From positions 1 through 38,986 of the forward strand of contig NZ_JNVM01000025.1 of the NCBI RefSeq assembly GCF_000722545.1: a DNA stretch of 38,986 bases, written 5' to 3'. The translations under genes were made by a program, and so were the position numbers. The notes beneath the pieces were generated by a model. That model searched no databases. It saw only the letters and a list, made by a program, of their open reading frames with translations, and had not been told where the DNA came from. Each line of letters begins with the position of its first letter. Within the stretch, counting starts at the first letter, position 1. Shown here piece by piece: positions 30,154 to 37,820 of the stretch. The DNA comes from Paenibacillus tyrphae (lineage in GTDB: Bacteria; Bacillota; Bacilli; Paenibacillales; NBRC-103111).

Positions 30154-31449
30154 CTACGCCTGCTCTCTTCCCTTCGGCACCCAAGCGTCGTTATCGTAGC
30201 CCCGCAGCTCCCAGTACCCGATATGCTCTTTATCGATGAGCTCGATGCCCTGGAGCCACTTTACCGATTTATACGCATACATTTGAGGAACGATCAGCCT
30301 TACCGGGCCGCCGAGCTGCTGAGGAATCGGTTTTCCGTCCATCAGGACCGCCACCATGACGTCATCCATCCGTGCCTGCTCCAGCGACAAGCAATCCGTA
30401 TAGACGCGGTCCCCGGAATACAATTTGACGAACTTCGCCTCGTTTCTTACCTTGGCCAGCTCCAGCAGCTCCTTAAGCGGAATTCCCTCCCAAGTGACCT
30501 GGTACACCGACCAGCCCGTCACACAGTGAAAATCGCTAACCTGAACCGTTCGTTTGAGCTTCAGAAACTGTTCCCAGCTCCACGCATATTCCCGGTCGAC
30601 AAGTCCGGTAAGGGCGAACTTCCAATCTTCGCTCGAAAATGCCGGGATCGGCGTCACCGTATATACCCGAAATTGCCCTTGTCCGCCTCCGCCGAGCGGA
30701 GGATTGGATTCCGCAGACGGAACCGGCGGCGGCAGCATCCGGTTCGCATCCTCCCGGACCAACCGCTCAAGCTCCGCGCCTCCCGTATCGGAAGCGGTTA
30801 TCAGCCACCGGTAAAACGACGGTCCCAGGCCGAACGCCAAAAGTAAACCTGCTGCCGTACGAAGGAACGTTGCCCTGGAGATCGGAGCGTTCCTGAGCAG
30901 CTGTACGATTCGTCCAGGCTCGGACGGCGATACGTCGTCGGCTTCCCTCGCCTCTTCTTCCACGCGGTTTTCGGGCCGGCTTTGGGCCGTTTTGACCCAT
31001 CGGCTGCGGGAGATCGAATGGTAGATGGCATAAGGAACCCCGACCCAGGTGAACAGATCGTGGAGCAGCAATGCGGCGTTGCCCCAACCGGAAGGCAAGC
31101 TTCGTACCAGCCAGAGCAGCACGCCGGTGACATTCCAACCTGCGAGCAGGAACAGAACAAGTCCCAAATTCCAACGCTGCGCCGATTTCGTCCGCAGCTG
31201 CTTCCAATGCCGGGGGAGCAGCGGCAAATAGAGAGCTGCTACTACAATGGAAGCCGCGCCGATCCATAGGTGCCCTTCCTTCAGCCACACTCGGCCTGCT
31301 CCCCATGCCCGTATCGGCTCCACAAACAGCAATAGCCCGGTAACCGCAAGCAGCACCAGCAGCCATGCGTTCCAGCGGTGGAGCTTGACCAGTCTTTTTC
31401 CGTACGGCACGCCGGAAAGCCAATCCGTCCATACCCGTTTCGGTTTCAT
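30154..31449 (-). CDS. Molybdopterin oxidoreductase fused to cytochrome-b-like membrane domain
   Basis: A 431-residue protein in two parts. Residues 1-150 hold about four membrane helices with histidines in LHRWNAWLLVLLAVTGLLLF, GHLWIGAASIVVAALYLPLL and LLLHDLFTWVGVPYAIYHSI, like a heme b-binding membrane domain. After a charged loop (about 155-180) and a further helix (ATFLRTAAGLLLAFGLG, 193-209), residues 255-431 are a sulfite-oxidase/MsrP-type catalytic domain: VSDFHCVTGWSVYQVTWEGI holds the molybdenum-binding Cys, then DCLSLEQARMDDVMVAVLMD, GGPVRLIVPQMYAYKSVKWL and a C-terminal GYWELRGYDNDAWVP. It looks like MsrQ and MsrP joined in one chain. It lies upstream of mobA, moaA and moeA, which make its cofactor. 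Substrate is unknown. Confidence 0.88.
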   Translation of the reverse strand: MKPKRVWTDWLSGVPYGKRLVKLHRWNAWLLVLLAVTGLLLFVEPIRAWGAGRVWLKEGHLWIGAASIVVAALYLPLLPRHWKQLRTKSAQRWNLGLVLFLLAGWNVTGVLLWLVRSLPSGWGNAALLLHDLFTWVGVPYAIYHSISRSRWVKTAQSRPENRVEEEAREADDVSPSEPGRIVQLLRNAPISRATFLRTAAGLLLAFGLGPSFYRWLITASDTGGAELERLVREDANRMLPPPVPSAESNPPLGGGGQGQFRVYTVTPIPAFSSEDWKFALTGLVDREYAWSWEQFLKLKRTVQVSDFHCVTGWSVYQVTWEGIPLKELLELAKVRNEAKFVKLYSGDRVYTDCLSLEQARMDDVMVAVLMDGKPIPQQLGGPVRLIVPQMYAYKSVKWLQGIELIDKEHIGYWELRGYDNDAWVPKGREQA

Positions 31450-31539
31450 TACCCAGCCACCTTTCGCTTACGTCTACTTGAGATTACGCATGCTGCGGGC
31501 TTTCCGGTTTGCCGGGAAGGCTTTTTTATTCGCAAAGGC

Positions 31540-31569
31540 AAAAAGGGCCCGAACCCGTCGGTTCAAGCC
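31540..31569 (-). terminator. Rho-independent terminator after the PPDK regulator gene
   Basis: GGCTTGAACC and GGTTCGGGCC pair around a short loop, followed by TTTTTG on the minus strand. A second hairpin with six T on the plus strand lies near 31496-31527, but there is no plus-strand gene for it to end. Confidence 0.8.
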
Positions 31570-31581
31570 TCTCGTCTTCTA

Positions 31582-32388
31582 TCAATTCAAATACCCCATA
31601 ATAATGCCGGCTGTTTCTTCAATCGCTTTATCCGTTACGTTGATCACCAAGCATCCGACTTGTTTCATCAATGCTTGCGCATAGCGGAGCTCTTCGTCGA
31701 TTCGCTCCATCGCGGCATATTTTGCCCCGAACGGCAAACCGACCGCTTTCAGCCGCTCCGTCCGAATCTTGTACAGCTTATCTGCATCCATCGTCAAGCC
31801 GACAATCCGGTTGCCCGGCACCAGAAACAGCTCCTTGGGCGGTTTGACCTCCGGCACGAGCGGCAGATTGGATACTTTTATCCCTTTATGCGCCAAAAAA
31901 ATACTGAGCGGCGTCTTCGACGTCCGCGAGACTCCGATCAGGACGAGATTCGCCTTCAGCAGGGCGCTCGTATCGCGTCCGTCGTCGCATTTGACGGCGA
32001 ACTCGATCGCCTCTACGCGGCGGAAATAATCCTCGTCCAGCTGATGAAGCAAGCCCGGTTTCCGCTTCGGCGCATCGCCCCACGTATCGATGAACGCCTG
32101 CATCATCGGCCCCATGATATCGACCGCCCGGACACCGAGGCGGACCGCCTCTTCCTTCATCATCTCCCGAAGCTCCGGCTGTACCAGCGTATACGCCACA
32201 AAACCGCCGCGTTTGGCCGCCTCTTCCATAATGGTACGTATTTCATCCTCGGTTTTTATATGGCCGATCCGCTTCGTTCTCACCTGGTGGGCGTCAAACT
32301 GGCGGATAGTCGCTCGAACGACCGCCTCCGCCGTTTCCCCGACGGAATCCGAGCATATGGTGATCTCGTACTGTTGCTCTTCCTTCAT
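31582..32388 (-). CDS. Pyruvate, phosphate dikinase regulatory protein (PPDK-RP, YqfL-like)
   Basis: A 268-residue bifunctional kinase/phosphorylase (DUF299) that uses ADP to phosphorylate and thereby inactivate pyruvate phosphate dikinase, and reverses this with phosphate. The P loop GVSRTSKTPLSIFLAHKGI (about 152-170) and the start ITICSDSVGETAEAVVRATI are characteristic. Length is normal. AAAGGAG lies ten bases before the ATG. In Bacillales the gene forms an operon with ccpN (yqzB-yqfL), as it does here with about 30 bases between them. The target dikinase gene is not in the window. Confidence 0.95.
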   Translation of the reverse strand: MKEEQQYEITICSDSVGETAEAVVRATIRQFDAHQVRTKRIGHIKTEDEIRTIMEEAAKRGGFVAYTLVQPELREMMKEEAVRLGVRAVDIMGPMMQAFIDTWGDAPKRKPGLLHQLDEDYFRRVEAIEFAVKCDDGRDTSALLKANLVLIGVSRTSKTPLSIFLAHKGIKVSNLPLVPEVKPPKELFLVPGNRIVGLTMDADKLYKIRTERLKAVGLPFGAKYAAMERIDEELRYAQALMKQVGCLVINVTDKAIEETAGIIMGYLN

Positions 32389-32418
32389 CCGGTTTCTTCT
32401 CCTTTGTTCATGAATGCC

Positions 32419-33087
32419 CTAACGGTCCATCGCCAGATCGACCAGAATATTCGTCATAATCGTTTTTGTCACCCGTCCGACAACGTCCCACCGGGATCTT
32501 CCACCCACTTGGGCAGCTTTGGATTCCACGACGACAGGCAGGCTGTCGACCTGATGATGAATCATCTTCCGCGCGGCGTCGATCACCGACTCGTCGGGAG
32601 AGACATGGATGACGTTCGGCTCGCGGGTCATGACCATGCTGACCGGCATGGAAGCCGCATTCGTATTGCCGAGCGTGAATTTAAGCAAATCTTTGCGGGA
32701 AATGACGCCGGACAGGCAAGCCTCGTCATCCACGACGATCAGGCTGCCGACGTTCTCCATAAACAGCATCACGACCGCGTCGTTCACGGAAGCATTTTCC
32801 CGGACGACGACAGGGATCGATTGGACATCTTTTACCTTCATGCCCAGCAGCTTACGGGATACCTGGGAGCCCGGCGTCATGGCCGAGCCCGGCGTATAGC
32901 CCACCTTCGGCTTGGCATCCACAAGCCCGAGCATGACAAGCAGGGCCAGATCCGACCGGAGGGTCGGGCGGCTTAGACCTAACATCTCCGCTATTTGTTC
33001 GCCCGTAATGGGCGCGTGTGCCTTTACCAATTCTACGATCTGCAGTTGGCGCGCAGTCAGTTCGATGACCGGTCCCTCCTCACTCAA
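32419..33087 (-). CDS. ccpN: CcpN-type repressor of gluconeogenic genes (HTH plus two CBS domains)
   Basis: A 222-residue regulator like B. subtilis CcpN (YqzB), which represses gapB and pckA when glucose is present. An N-terminal winged helix (LTARQLQIVELVKAHAPITG, EQIAEMLGLSRPTLRSDLAL) is followed by two CBS domains (about 80-145 and 150-220) that sense nucleotides, with VKDVQSIPVVVRENASVNDA and the ending VIGRVTKT-like VVGRVTKTIMTNILV. The long TTG start at 33087 has only a weak AAAGG. A perfect GAGGAGGG (33074-33081) inside the frame points to an ATC codon at 33064-33066, which would give the N-terminus seen in relatives (IELT). The divergent neighbour glpX is gluconeogenic, a likely target. 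Confidence 0.94.
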   Translation of the reverse strand: MSEEGPVIELTARQLQIVELVKAHAPITGEQIAEMLGLSRPTLRSDLALLVMLGLVDAKPKVGYTPGSAMTPGSQVSRKLLGMKVKDVQSIPVVVRENASVNDAVVMLFMENVGSLIVVDDEACLSGVISRKDLLKFTLGNTNAASMPVSMVMTREPNVIHVSPDESVIDAARKMIHHQVDSLPVVVESKAAQVGGRSRWDVVGRVTKTIMTNILVDLAMDR

Positions 33088-33298
33088 AGCAGCCTTTGCG
33101 GTTTATCGCTGTGCCGCATTCCAATCCAATTGTACCAAAAATAGTCCGAAACTCATAGAACCGTTTTTCATTCGACGATTTTATTTTCAATCTAACGCAC
33201 TACTCGATTCATATCAAGTATTTATTGCGCATTATTTATTTATTAATTATACTATATATATTGAAACGTGACCATTTATTTTATAGGGGGCTGAGCTG
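33088..33298. promoter_or_regulatory. AT-rich divergent promoter region, ccpN / glpX
   Basis: 211 bases between the divergent ccpN and glpX genes, far richer in A and T than the rest of the window from about 33170 on. Candidate glpX promoter: -10 TATACT (33248-33253) with a poor -35 (TATTGC or TTGCGC, 33225-33232). The TATACTATATATAT run is a plausible site for CcpN itself, since it represses gluconeogenic genes, but I could not match a defined operator. No gene is visible. Confidence 0.45.
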
Positions 33299-34270
33299 GT
33301 GGAAAGGGAATTGGCACTTGAGATCGTCCGGGTAACGGAGCTGGCGGCGCTGTCCGCGGCAAGATGGATGGGCCGGGGAGATAAGATTCAAGCCGACGGT
33401 GCGGCGACGACCGCCATGCGCGCCATGTTCGATTCCGTTTCCGTCCGCGGGACCGTCGTCATCGGAGAAGGAGAAATGGACGAAGCGCCGATGCTGTATA
33501 TCGGCGAACAAGTAGGCAATGGACAAGGTCCTGAGGTGGACGTGGCCGTCGATCCGCTCGAAGGAACGGAGCTGGTTGCCAAAGGATTGAACAACGCGCT
33601 GGCCGTCATTGCCATTGGCAACAAAGGCAATCTGCTGCATGCGCCGGATATGTATATGGAAAAACTGGCTGTCGGCCCGGCTCTTGCCGGCAAGCTCAGC
33701 TTGACGGACCCGCTCGAAACGACCCTTCAACGGGCCGCAGACATTTTGGATAAGCCGCTGAGCAATCTTACGATCATGATTCTTGACCGCGACAGGCACC
33801 GTAAGCAGATCGATACCCTCCGCCAGGTCGGCGTACGGATCAAGTTCCTTAGCGACGGCGATGTCGCCGGGGCCATGGCTCCTGCTTTATCCGAATCCGG
33901 CATTGACATGTATGTAGGCTCTGGCGGCGCACCCGAGGGCGTGCTGGCGGCCGCGGCGCTGCAATGTCTGGGCGGGGAGCTGCAAGGAAAGCTGCTGCCT
34001 TCCAATCAGGAAGAATACGACCGCTGCATCGCCATGGGACTTACCGACCCGCACAAAATTTTAACGATGGAAGATATGGTCGGCCGGGACGACGTTATTT
34101 TTGCCGCAACGGGCATTACCCCCGGTGAATTTTTAAACGGCGTCCGCTATTTGCCCGACTCCCGGGCAGAGACGCATTCGATTGTCATGCGGGCAAAAAC
34201 AAAAACGATCCGCTTCATTCAATCGATCCATTACTTGCCTAATAAAAACATTCTTAACGATATCGGATAA
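33299..34270 (+). CDS. glpX: Fructose-1,6-bisphosphatase class II (GlpX)
   Basis: A 323-residue enzyme that removes the 1-phosphate from fructose 1,6-bisphosphate, a key gluconeogenic step. Metal-binding motifs are intact: VVIGEGEMDEAPMLYIGE (about 59-76) and VDVAVDPLEGTELVAKGLNN (about 80-99), then GGAPEGVLAAAALQCLGGEL (about 211-230) and TGITPGEFLNGVRY. The start is GTG at 33299 with GGGGG eight bases upstream; MERELALEIVRVTELAAL is the family N-terminus. Its gene is divergent from ccpN. Length matches GlpX and excludes the class I and III enzymes. Confidence 0.96.
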   Translation: MERELALEIVRVTELAALSAARWMGRGDKIQADGAATTAMRAMFDSVSVRGTVVIGEGEMDEAPMLYIGEQVGNGQGPEVDVAVDPLEGTELVAKGLNNALAVIAIGNKGNLLHAPDMYMEKLAVGPALAGKLSLTDPLETTLQRAADILDKPLSNLTIMILDRDRHRKQIDTLRQVGVRIKFLSDGDVAGAMAPALSESGIDMYVGSGGAPEGVLAAAALQCLGGELQGKLLPSNQEEYDRCIAMGLTDPHKILTMEDMVGRDDVIFAATGITPGEFLNGVRYLPDSRAETHSIVMRAKTKTIRFIQSIHYLPNKNILNDIG

Positions 34271-34277
34271 CTCGGTA

Positions 34278-34305
34278 TTGAACTATTTTCTTCCTGTGTT
34301 AATAT
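34278..34305 (+). promoter_or_regulatory. Sigma-A promoter of the TauE/SafE gene
   Basis: -35 TTGAAC (34278-34283), a 16-base spacer and -10 TAATAT (34300-34305), 40 bases upstream of the start codon. It shows that the exporter is probably transcribed separately from glpX, although no clear terminator follows glpX. Confidence 0.6.
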
Positions 34306-34345
34306 TACCATAAAGTAACTATTCGACACGGAAGAAGGTTTGCGC

Positions 34346-35164
34346 ATGAGTATATTGTTTTATACCGCTGTCGGGCTGATCGCTGCCACCTTCGGGAGCC
34401 TCGTCGGTCTCGGCGGCGGTATTATTATTGTGCCCGCTCTGGTTTATTTAGGCCCCGTGTTCGTCGGACAGACGACTTCGGTATCCACCGCGGTAGGTAC
34501 TTCGCTGGCCGTCCTGATCTTCACGGCATTGTCTTCGACCCTGACTTTCGTCAAGCAGAAAAGAGTCGATTTCAAAAGCGGCTGGCTCTTGTTCATCACA
34601 TGCGGTCCGGGAGCCATGCTCGGCTCGTATACCACGCAATTTGTCAACGCCAAATCGTTTCAGCTCAGCTTCGGCCTCTTCATGCTGCTGATGGCCATAC
34701 TGCTCGTGCTGCGCGACTACTTGAAACCGTTGAACGTGAAGTGGCACATTCAACGCACGTATACGGACAGCAGCGGGAATACATATCATTACGGCTACAG
34801 CATACTGCCCGCCTTGATCATCGGACTCTTGGTCGGATTCATTTCGGGCCTGTTCGGGATCGGCGGCGGTTCTCTGTTCGTTCCGGCCATGGTGCTGCTT
34901 TTTCGGTATCCTCCTCATGTAGCGACAGCGACCTCCATGTTCGTTATCCTGCTGTCATCTCTTATGGGCAGCTTCACGCATTTTAGCTTAGGAGAAGTGA
35001 ACCTGTGGATGGTGCTGGGCTTGGCGCCTAGCGCCATTGTCGGAGGCTGGCTCGGCGCGAAAATCGCCAGTCGGCTGAGCAGCAAAAAGCTGCTTTGGGT
35101 ACTGCGTATTACCTTCGTTATCGTATCCTTCAAAATGATCTGGGAAGGCTTGGTCCTTACCTGA
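34346..35164 (+). CDS. TauE/SafE-family membrane transporter
   Basis: A 272-residue membrane protein with seven to eight predicted helices in two repeated halves. Both halves begin with the family's glycine motif: GSLVGLGGGIIIVPALVYLG (about 17-36) and GFISGLFGIGGGSLFVPAMV (about 171-190). TauE/SafE proteins are thought to export sulfite, sulfoacetate or related organic anions. The ATG at 34346 has AAGAAGG seven bases upstream, better than the TTG two codons earlier. No sulfur genes are adjacent; if the nearby molybdoenzyme is a sulfite oxidase relative the two might be linked, but this is speculation. Confidence 0.88.
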   Translation: MSILFYTAVGLIAATFGSLVGLGGGIIIVPALVYLGPVFVGQTTSVSTAVGTSLAVLIFTALSSTLTFVKQKRVDFKSGWLLFITCGPGAMLGSYTTQFVNAKSFQLSFGLFMLLMAILLVLRDYLKPLNVKWHIQRTYTDSSGNTYHYGYSILPALIIGLLVGFISGLFGIGGGSLFVPAMVLLFRYPPHVATATSMFVILLSSLMGSFTHFSLGEVNLWMVLGLAPSAIVGGWLGAKIASRLSSKKLLWVLRITFVIVSFKMIWEGLVLT

Positions 35165-35286
35165 TTGCGTTAGCTCCATACTATTTGCCGCGGCGTTCGT
35201 GGCATCATTTTCATGAGTGGATAATTCGTCTCTCCTTATCCCAAACTAAGGGAACGTAATCTGTTGCCCAAAGGAGACCAAGCCCC

Positions 35287-36372
35287 ATGAAAAAGCGAAC
35301 GCCTGCGGCTTTTTTGCTATTATACGCCCATCGGTTCATCTCGCTGCGAATCAGAACAAGCTTATCTTTGTCCATTTTAACCTTATGCTTGGCTTTAACG
35401 GCATGTACGCCTGCCGCAAATTCACCGCAAGCGATGCCTCCGGGGATCGGGCCTGCCGAAGCTGCACCTCGGAACGCGGCTAAAACAACGGAAACGGGCA
35501 CCGGCAGCCCGCTGTCTCTGGCCGGGCCTCCGGCCCCTTCAACGGTGCAGCAGGGCACGCCTCCCTCGGCACCGCCTGCCCCTGCACCGGCACCTGCTCC
35601 CACACCAGTGGTCGTTCCGCCGGCGGAGCCCAAGACACAGAAGAAGCCCAAATCCAAATCTAAGCAGCCTGTCGCCAAACCGTCCAAAGAAACATCCGGT
35701 CAAAGCCAACGTCTCACTTTATCACAGCTTGTGCGCAAATATCCGGAGCTGCTGCTGCTGCGGGGATCAGCTGCCTCCGGGCAGGTCGCCTTAACGTTTG
35801 ACGACGCCCCCGACACGACATTTACGCCGCAGGTGTTGGATGTATTGAAAAAATATCAGGTTCGCGCCACGTTCTTCTTAGTCGGCGCCCAAGCCGAGAA
35901 GCATCCGGAAATGGTTAAGCGAATCGTTCGAGAAGGCCATGTGATCGGCAATCATTCGTACAGTCACAAGCTGTTTACTAAGCTGTCCGACGATTTGTTC
36001 CAGTCACAAGTGCTTCAAACTCAGCAAACCTTAAAGCGGCTGATCGGATATTCCCCCCGCTTGCTGCGGCCGCCCTATGGCGAGATCAGCGAAAGCCAAC
36101 TGCTGTGGGCATCGGAACACGGTTACCGCATTGTGAACTGGAATGTCGATTCGCTTGATTGGAAGCAGCTTGGGCAAGAGAAAGTCATTTCGAACATTCT
36201 CACGAACGTTAAACCGGGTTCCATCATTTTACAGCATTCCGGCGGCGGGCCCGGGCAAGATTTGAACGGTACCGTCCAAGCGCTACCAACCGTGATCCAG
36301 ACTTTAAAATCCCGCAACCTGAAGATGGTTACCTTGCCTGAGCTTTTACAGGTATCCAAGCAATTGGATTGA
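35287..36372 (+). CDS. Polysaccharide deacetylase lipoprotein (NodB homology)
   Basis: A 361-residue extracellular enzyme of carbohydrate esterase family 4 acting on peptidoglycan or another N-acetylated glycan. The N-terminus is a lipoprotein signal, LSILTLCLALTAC with the lipobox LTAC (Cys about 39), after a long basic n-region. A Pro/Ala-rich linker with several PAPAP repeats (about 75-115) and a Lys-rich stretch (PKTQKKPKSKSKQ) span the wall. The NodB domain shows VALTFDDAPD (metal-binding Asp), GNHSYSHKLF (HxxxH), LLRPPYGEIS, NWNVDSLDWK and GSIILQHSGG, all catalytic motifs. AAAGGAG is 11 bases before the ATG. It stands alone and is convergent with the SGNH hydrolase gene. Confidence 0.92.
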   Translation: MKKRTPAAFLLLYAHRFISLRIRTSLSLSILTLCLALTACTPAANSPQAMPPGIGPAEAAPRNAAKTTETGTGSPLSLAGPPAPSTVQQGTPPSAPPAPAPAPAPTPVVVPPAEPKTQKKPKSKSKQPVAKPSKETSGQSQRLTLSQLVRKYPELLLLRGSAASGQVALTFDDAPDTTFTPQVLDVLKKYQVRATFFLVGAQAEKHPEMVKRIVREGHVIGNHSYSHKLFTKLSDDLFQSQVLQTQQTLKRLIGYSPRLLRPPYGEISESQLLWASEHGYRIVNWNVDSLDWKQLGQEKVISNILTNVKPGSIILQHSGGGPGQDLNGTVQALPTVIQTLKSRNLKMVTLPELLQVSKQLD

Positions 36373-36405
36373 GTTATCGCCTTCAACAATCAGAACGATT
36401 CAACC

Positions 36406-36446
36406 TAAAAAGGGACGCCCTTCGTACCTGCAGAAGGGCATCCCTT
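36406..36446. terminator. Bidirectional terminator between convergent genes
   Basis: AAGGGACGCCCTTC and GAAGGGCATCCCTT form a long stem with a 9-base loop. On the minus strand a TTTTTA run follows, so it ends the SGNH hydrolase transcript; on the plus strand the T tract is weak (TTGAATTGTTTG). Confidence 0.8.
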
Positions 36447-36472
36447 GAATTGTTTGTATCAGCAGCGTGACT

Positions 36473-37099
36473 TTATGCCTGCGCAGCTTCTAGCCAAGCA
36501 TTGGCAATAAGCGCGTGACCTGCCGGTGACGGGTGAACGCCATCAGGCGCCCAATAGGCCGACGGTGCTTTGGTACTTGCCGCCGCGAACATCCCGTCTA
36601 ACGGCACGTACAGCGTTTCAAATTCCCGAGCAAGCTCGCGAACGGCGTTAATTTTCGGGTCCAAATCCTCTCTCCATCGTTTCCGGTCCTCCGGCACCGG
36701 CAGCACAAACGGTTCGACTAAAATGAGTTTCGCATCAAGCGTCTCCTTGGTACGAACAATCAGATCACGGTACCCTTCCGCAAACGCTTCCACCGAAGTC
36801 GGGTCGTTACGATCATAACGCCGCCATGTATCGTTAATACCGATATAGATCGAAACCCATGTCGGGTTCAAATCGAGGCAATCTTCCTGCCAGCGCTGCT
36901 GCAAGTCCTTTACTCGATTGCCGCTGATTCCGCGGTTGATGAATTGGACTTGTTTCTCAGGATATTTGCTGGCGAATAACGCAGAAGCGATGAGCGCGTA
37001 GCCCCGGCCTAAATCCGTCCCGATCTCCCTGTTTCTTCCGCAATCCGTAATGCTGTCTCCTTGAAACAAGACAACCGCCCCATCTTCGATTTTTGTCAT
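36473..37099 (-). CDS. SGNH/GDSL-family hydrolase
   Basis: A 208-residue cytosolic serine esterase or lipase-like hydrolase with no signal peptide. All four blocks are visible: LFQGDSITDCGRNR (catalytic Ser about 16), the Gly block NRGISGNRVKDLQQRW, the Asn block IYIGINDTWRRYD and the catalytic Asp/His pair DGVHPSPAGH near residue 185-194. The fold is that of acetylxylan-type esterases, so removing acetyl groups from sugars is a likely job; this is inference. GGAGG lies nine bases before the ATG. The gene stands alone and has a palindromic operator candidate in its leader. Confidence 0.9.
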   Translation of the reverse strand: MTKIEDGAVVLFQGDSITDCGRNREIGTDLGRGYALIASALFASKYPEKQVQFINRGISGNRVKDLQQRWQEDCLDLNPTWVSIYIGINDTWRRYDRNDPTSVEAFAEGYRDLIVRTKETLDAKLILVEPFVLPVPEDRKRWREDLDPKINAVRELAREFETLYVPLDGMFAAASTKAPSAYWAPDGVHPSPAGHALIANAWLEAAQA

Positions 37100-37136
37100 G
37101 ACCCTATTCCTCCAATATTTAGGATGTAGTTCTTCT

Positions 37137-37194
37137 TTTTAGTACCATACTAAAAGTTATCGGATTTGTATATCGCAATGTGAAGAATCGACAA
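37137..37194 (-). promoter_or_regulatory. Promoter of the SGNH hydrolase gene with palindromic operator
   Basis: On the minus strand: -35 TTGTCG (37189-37194), a 16-base spacer and -10 TATACA (37167-37172). A perfect 8-3-8 palindrome, TTTTAGTA-TGG-TACTAAAA (37137-37155), lies just downstream of the expected start point, in a position where a bound repressor would stop polymerase. No adjacent regulator gene is visible. Confidence 0.6.
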
Positions 37195-37248
37195 AAGAAG
37201 TTGAGGATACAATAAATCATTCCCAAGAGCATAAACAAGTTTACTAAA

Positions 37249-37295
37249 TAAAAAAACAAGCCTTAAAGATCAAGAAAGATCTTTAAGGCTTGTTT
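37249..37295 (-). terminator. Terminator of the tRNA array
   Basis: AAACAAGCCTTAAAGAT (37254-37270) and its exact complement (37279-37295) form a perfect 17-bp stem with an 8-base loop; the minus strand continues into a T run. It begins two bases after the end of the last tRNA (Leu-CAA). Confidence 0.92.
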
Positions 37296-37296
37296 A

Positions 37297-37375
37297 TACC
37301 GATGAGAGGACTCGAACCTCCACCCTTTCGGACTCGATTTTGAGTCGAGCGCGTCTGCCATTCCGCCACATCGGC
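37297..37375 (-). tRNA. tRNA-Leu (CAA)
   Basis: Cloverleaf with anticodon loop CTCAAAA (anticodon CAA) and T loop TTCGAGT. The acceptor stem has a terminal G-U pair and there is no encoded CCA. The variable arm is short for a leucine tRNA. It is the last gene of the array. Confidence 0.9.
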
Positions 37376-37378
37376 AAG

Positions 37379-37455
37379 TGGCGTGCCCTAAGAGATTCGA
37401 ACTCCTGACCTTTTGATTCGTAGTCAAACGCTCTATCCGGCTGAGCTAAGGGCAC
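37379..37455 (-). tRNA. tRNA-Arg (ACG)
   Basis: Starts GTGCCCTTAGCTCAG; anticodon loop CTACGAA (anticodon ACG); T loop TTCGAAT; encoded CCA. This gene is extra compared with the otherwise matching B. subtilis trnD order as I recall it. Confidence 0.95.
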
Positions 37456-37474
37456 ACATTTTAAATTGTTGGAG

Positions 37475-37563
37475 TGGTGCCGAAGACCAGACTTGAACTG
37501 GTACGGTAGTCACCTACCGCAGGATTTTAAGTCCTGTGCGTCTGCCGATTCCGCCACTCCGGC
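37475..37563 (-). tRNA. tRNA-Leu (TAA)
   Basis: Starts GCCGGAGTGGCGGAATC; anticodon loop CTTAAAA (anticodon TAA); long variable arm with stem GGTAG/CTACC; encoded CCA; 89 bases. Confidence 0.95.
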
Positions 37564-37576
37564 GAAGAAAGAAAAT

Positions 37577-37650
37577 TGGAGGCGCCACCCAGATTCGAAC
37601 TGGGGGTAAAGCTTTTGCAGAGCTCTGCCTTACCACTTGGCTATGGCGCC
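37577..37650 (-). tRNA. tRNA-Cys (GCA)
   Basis: Starts GGCGCCATAGCCAAG; anticodon loop CTGCAAA (anticodon GCA); encoded CCA; 74 bases. Confidence 0.95.
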
Positions 37651-37653
37651 ATA

Positions 37654-37728
37654 TGGAGCGGAAGACGGGATTCGAACCCGCGACCCTCGCCTTGGCAAGG
37701 CGATGCTCTACCCCTGAGCCACTTCCGC
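37654..37728 (-). tRNA. tRNA-Gly (GCC)
   Basis: Starts GCGGAAGTGGCTCAG; anticodon loop TTGCCAA (anticodon GCC); T loop TTCGAAT; encoded CCA; 75 bases. Confidence 0.95.
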
Positions 37729-37735
37729 ATATAAA

Positions 37736-37807
37736 CTGGGGATCTAGGATTCGAACCTAGGCATGACGGAGTCAAAGTCCGTTGCCTTACCGCTTGGCTA
37801 ATCCCCA
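37736..37807 (-). tRNA. tRNA-Gln (TTG)
   Basis: Starts TGGGGATTAGCCAAG; anticodon loop CTTTGAC (anticodon TTG); ends ATCCCCAG with no encoded CCA. Confidence 0.94.
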
Positions 37808-37820
37808 ATGAATGTGTAAA

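Noticed and set aside
31496..31527. Plus-strand terminator-like hairpin with six T
   Set aside because: No plus-strand gene ends there; the stem has G-U pairs and may be chance. It is mentioned only with the neighbouring terminator.
31378..32976. Long plus-strand open frame of 532 codons
   Set aside because: It lies wholly opposite the PPDK regulator, ccpN and the start of the oxidoreductase, has a biased composition typical of antisense frames in GC-rich DNA, and shows no family motif.
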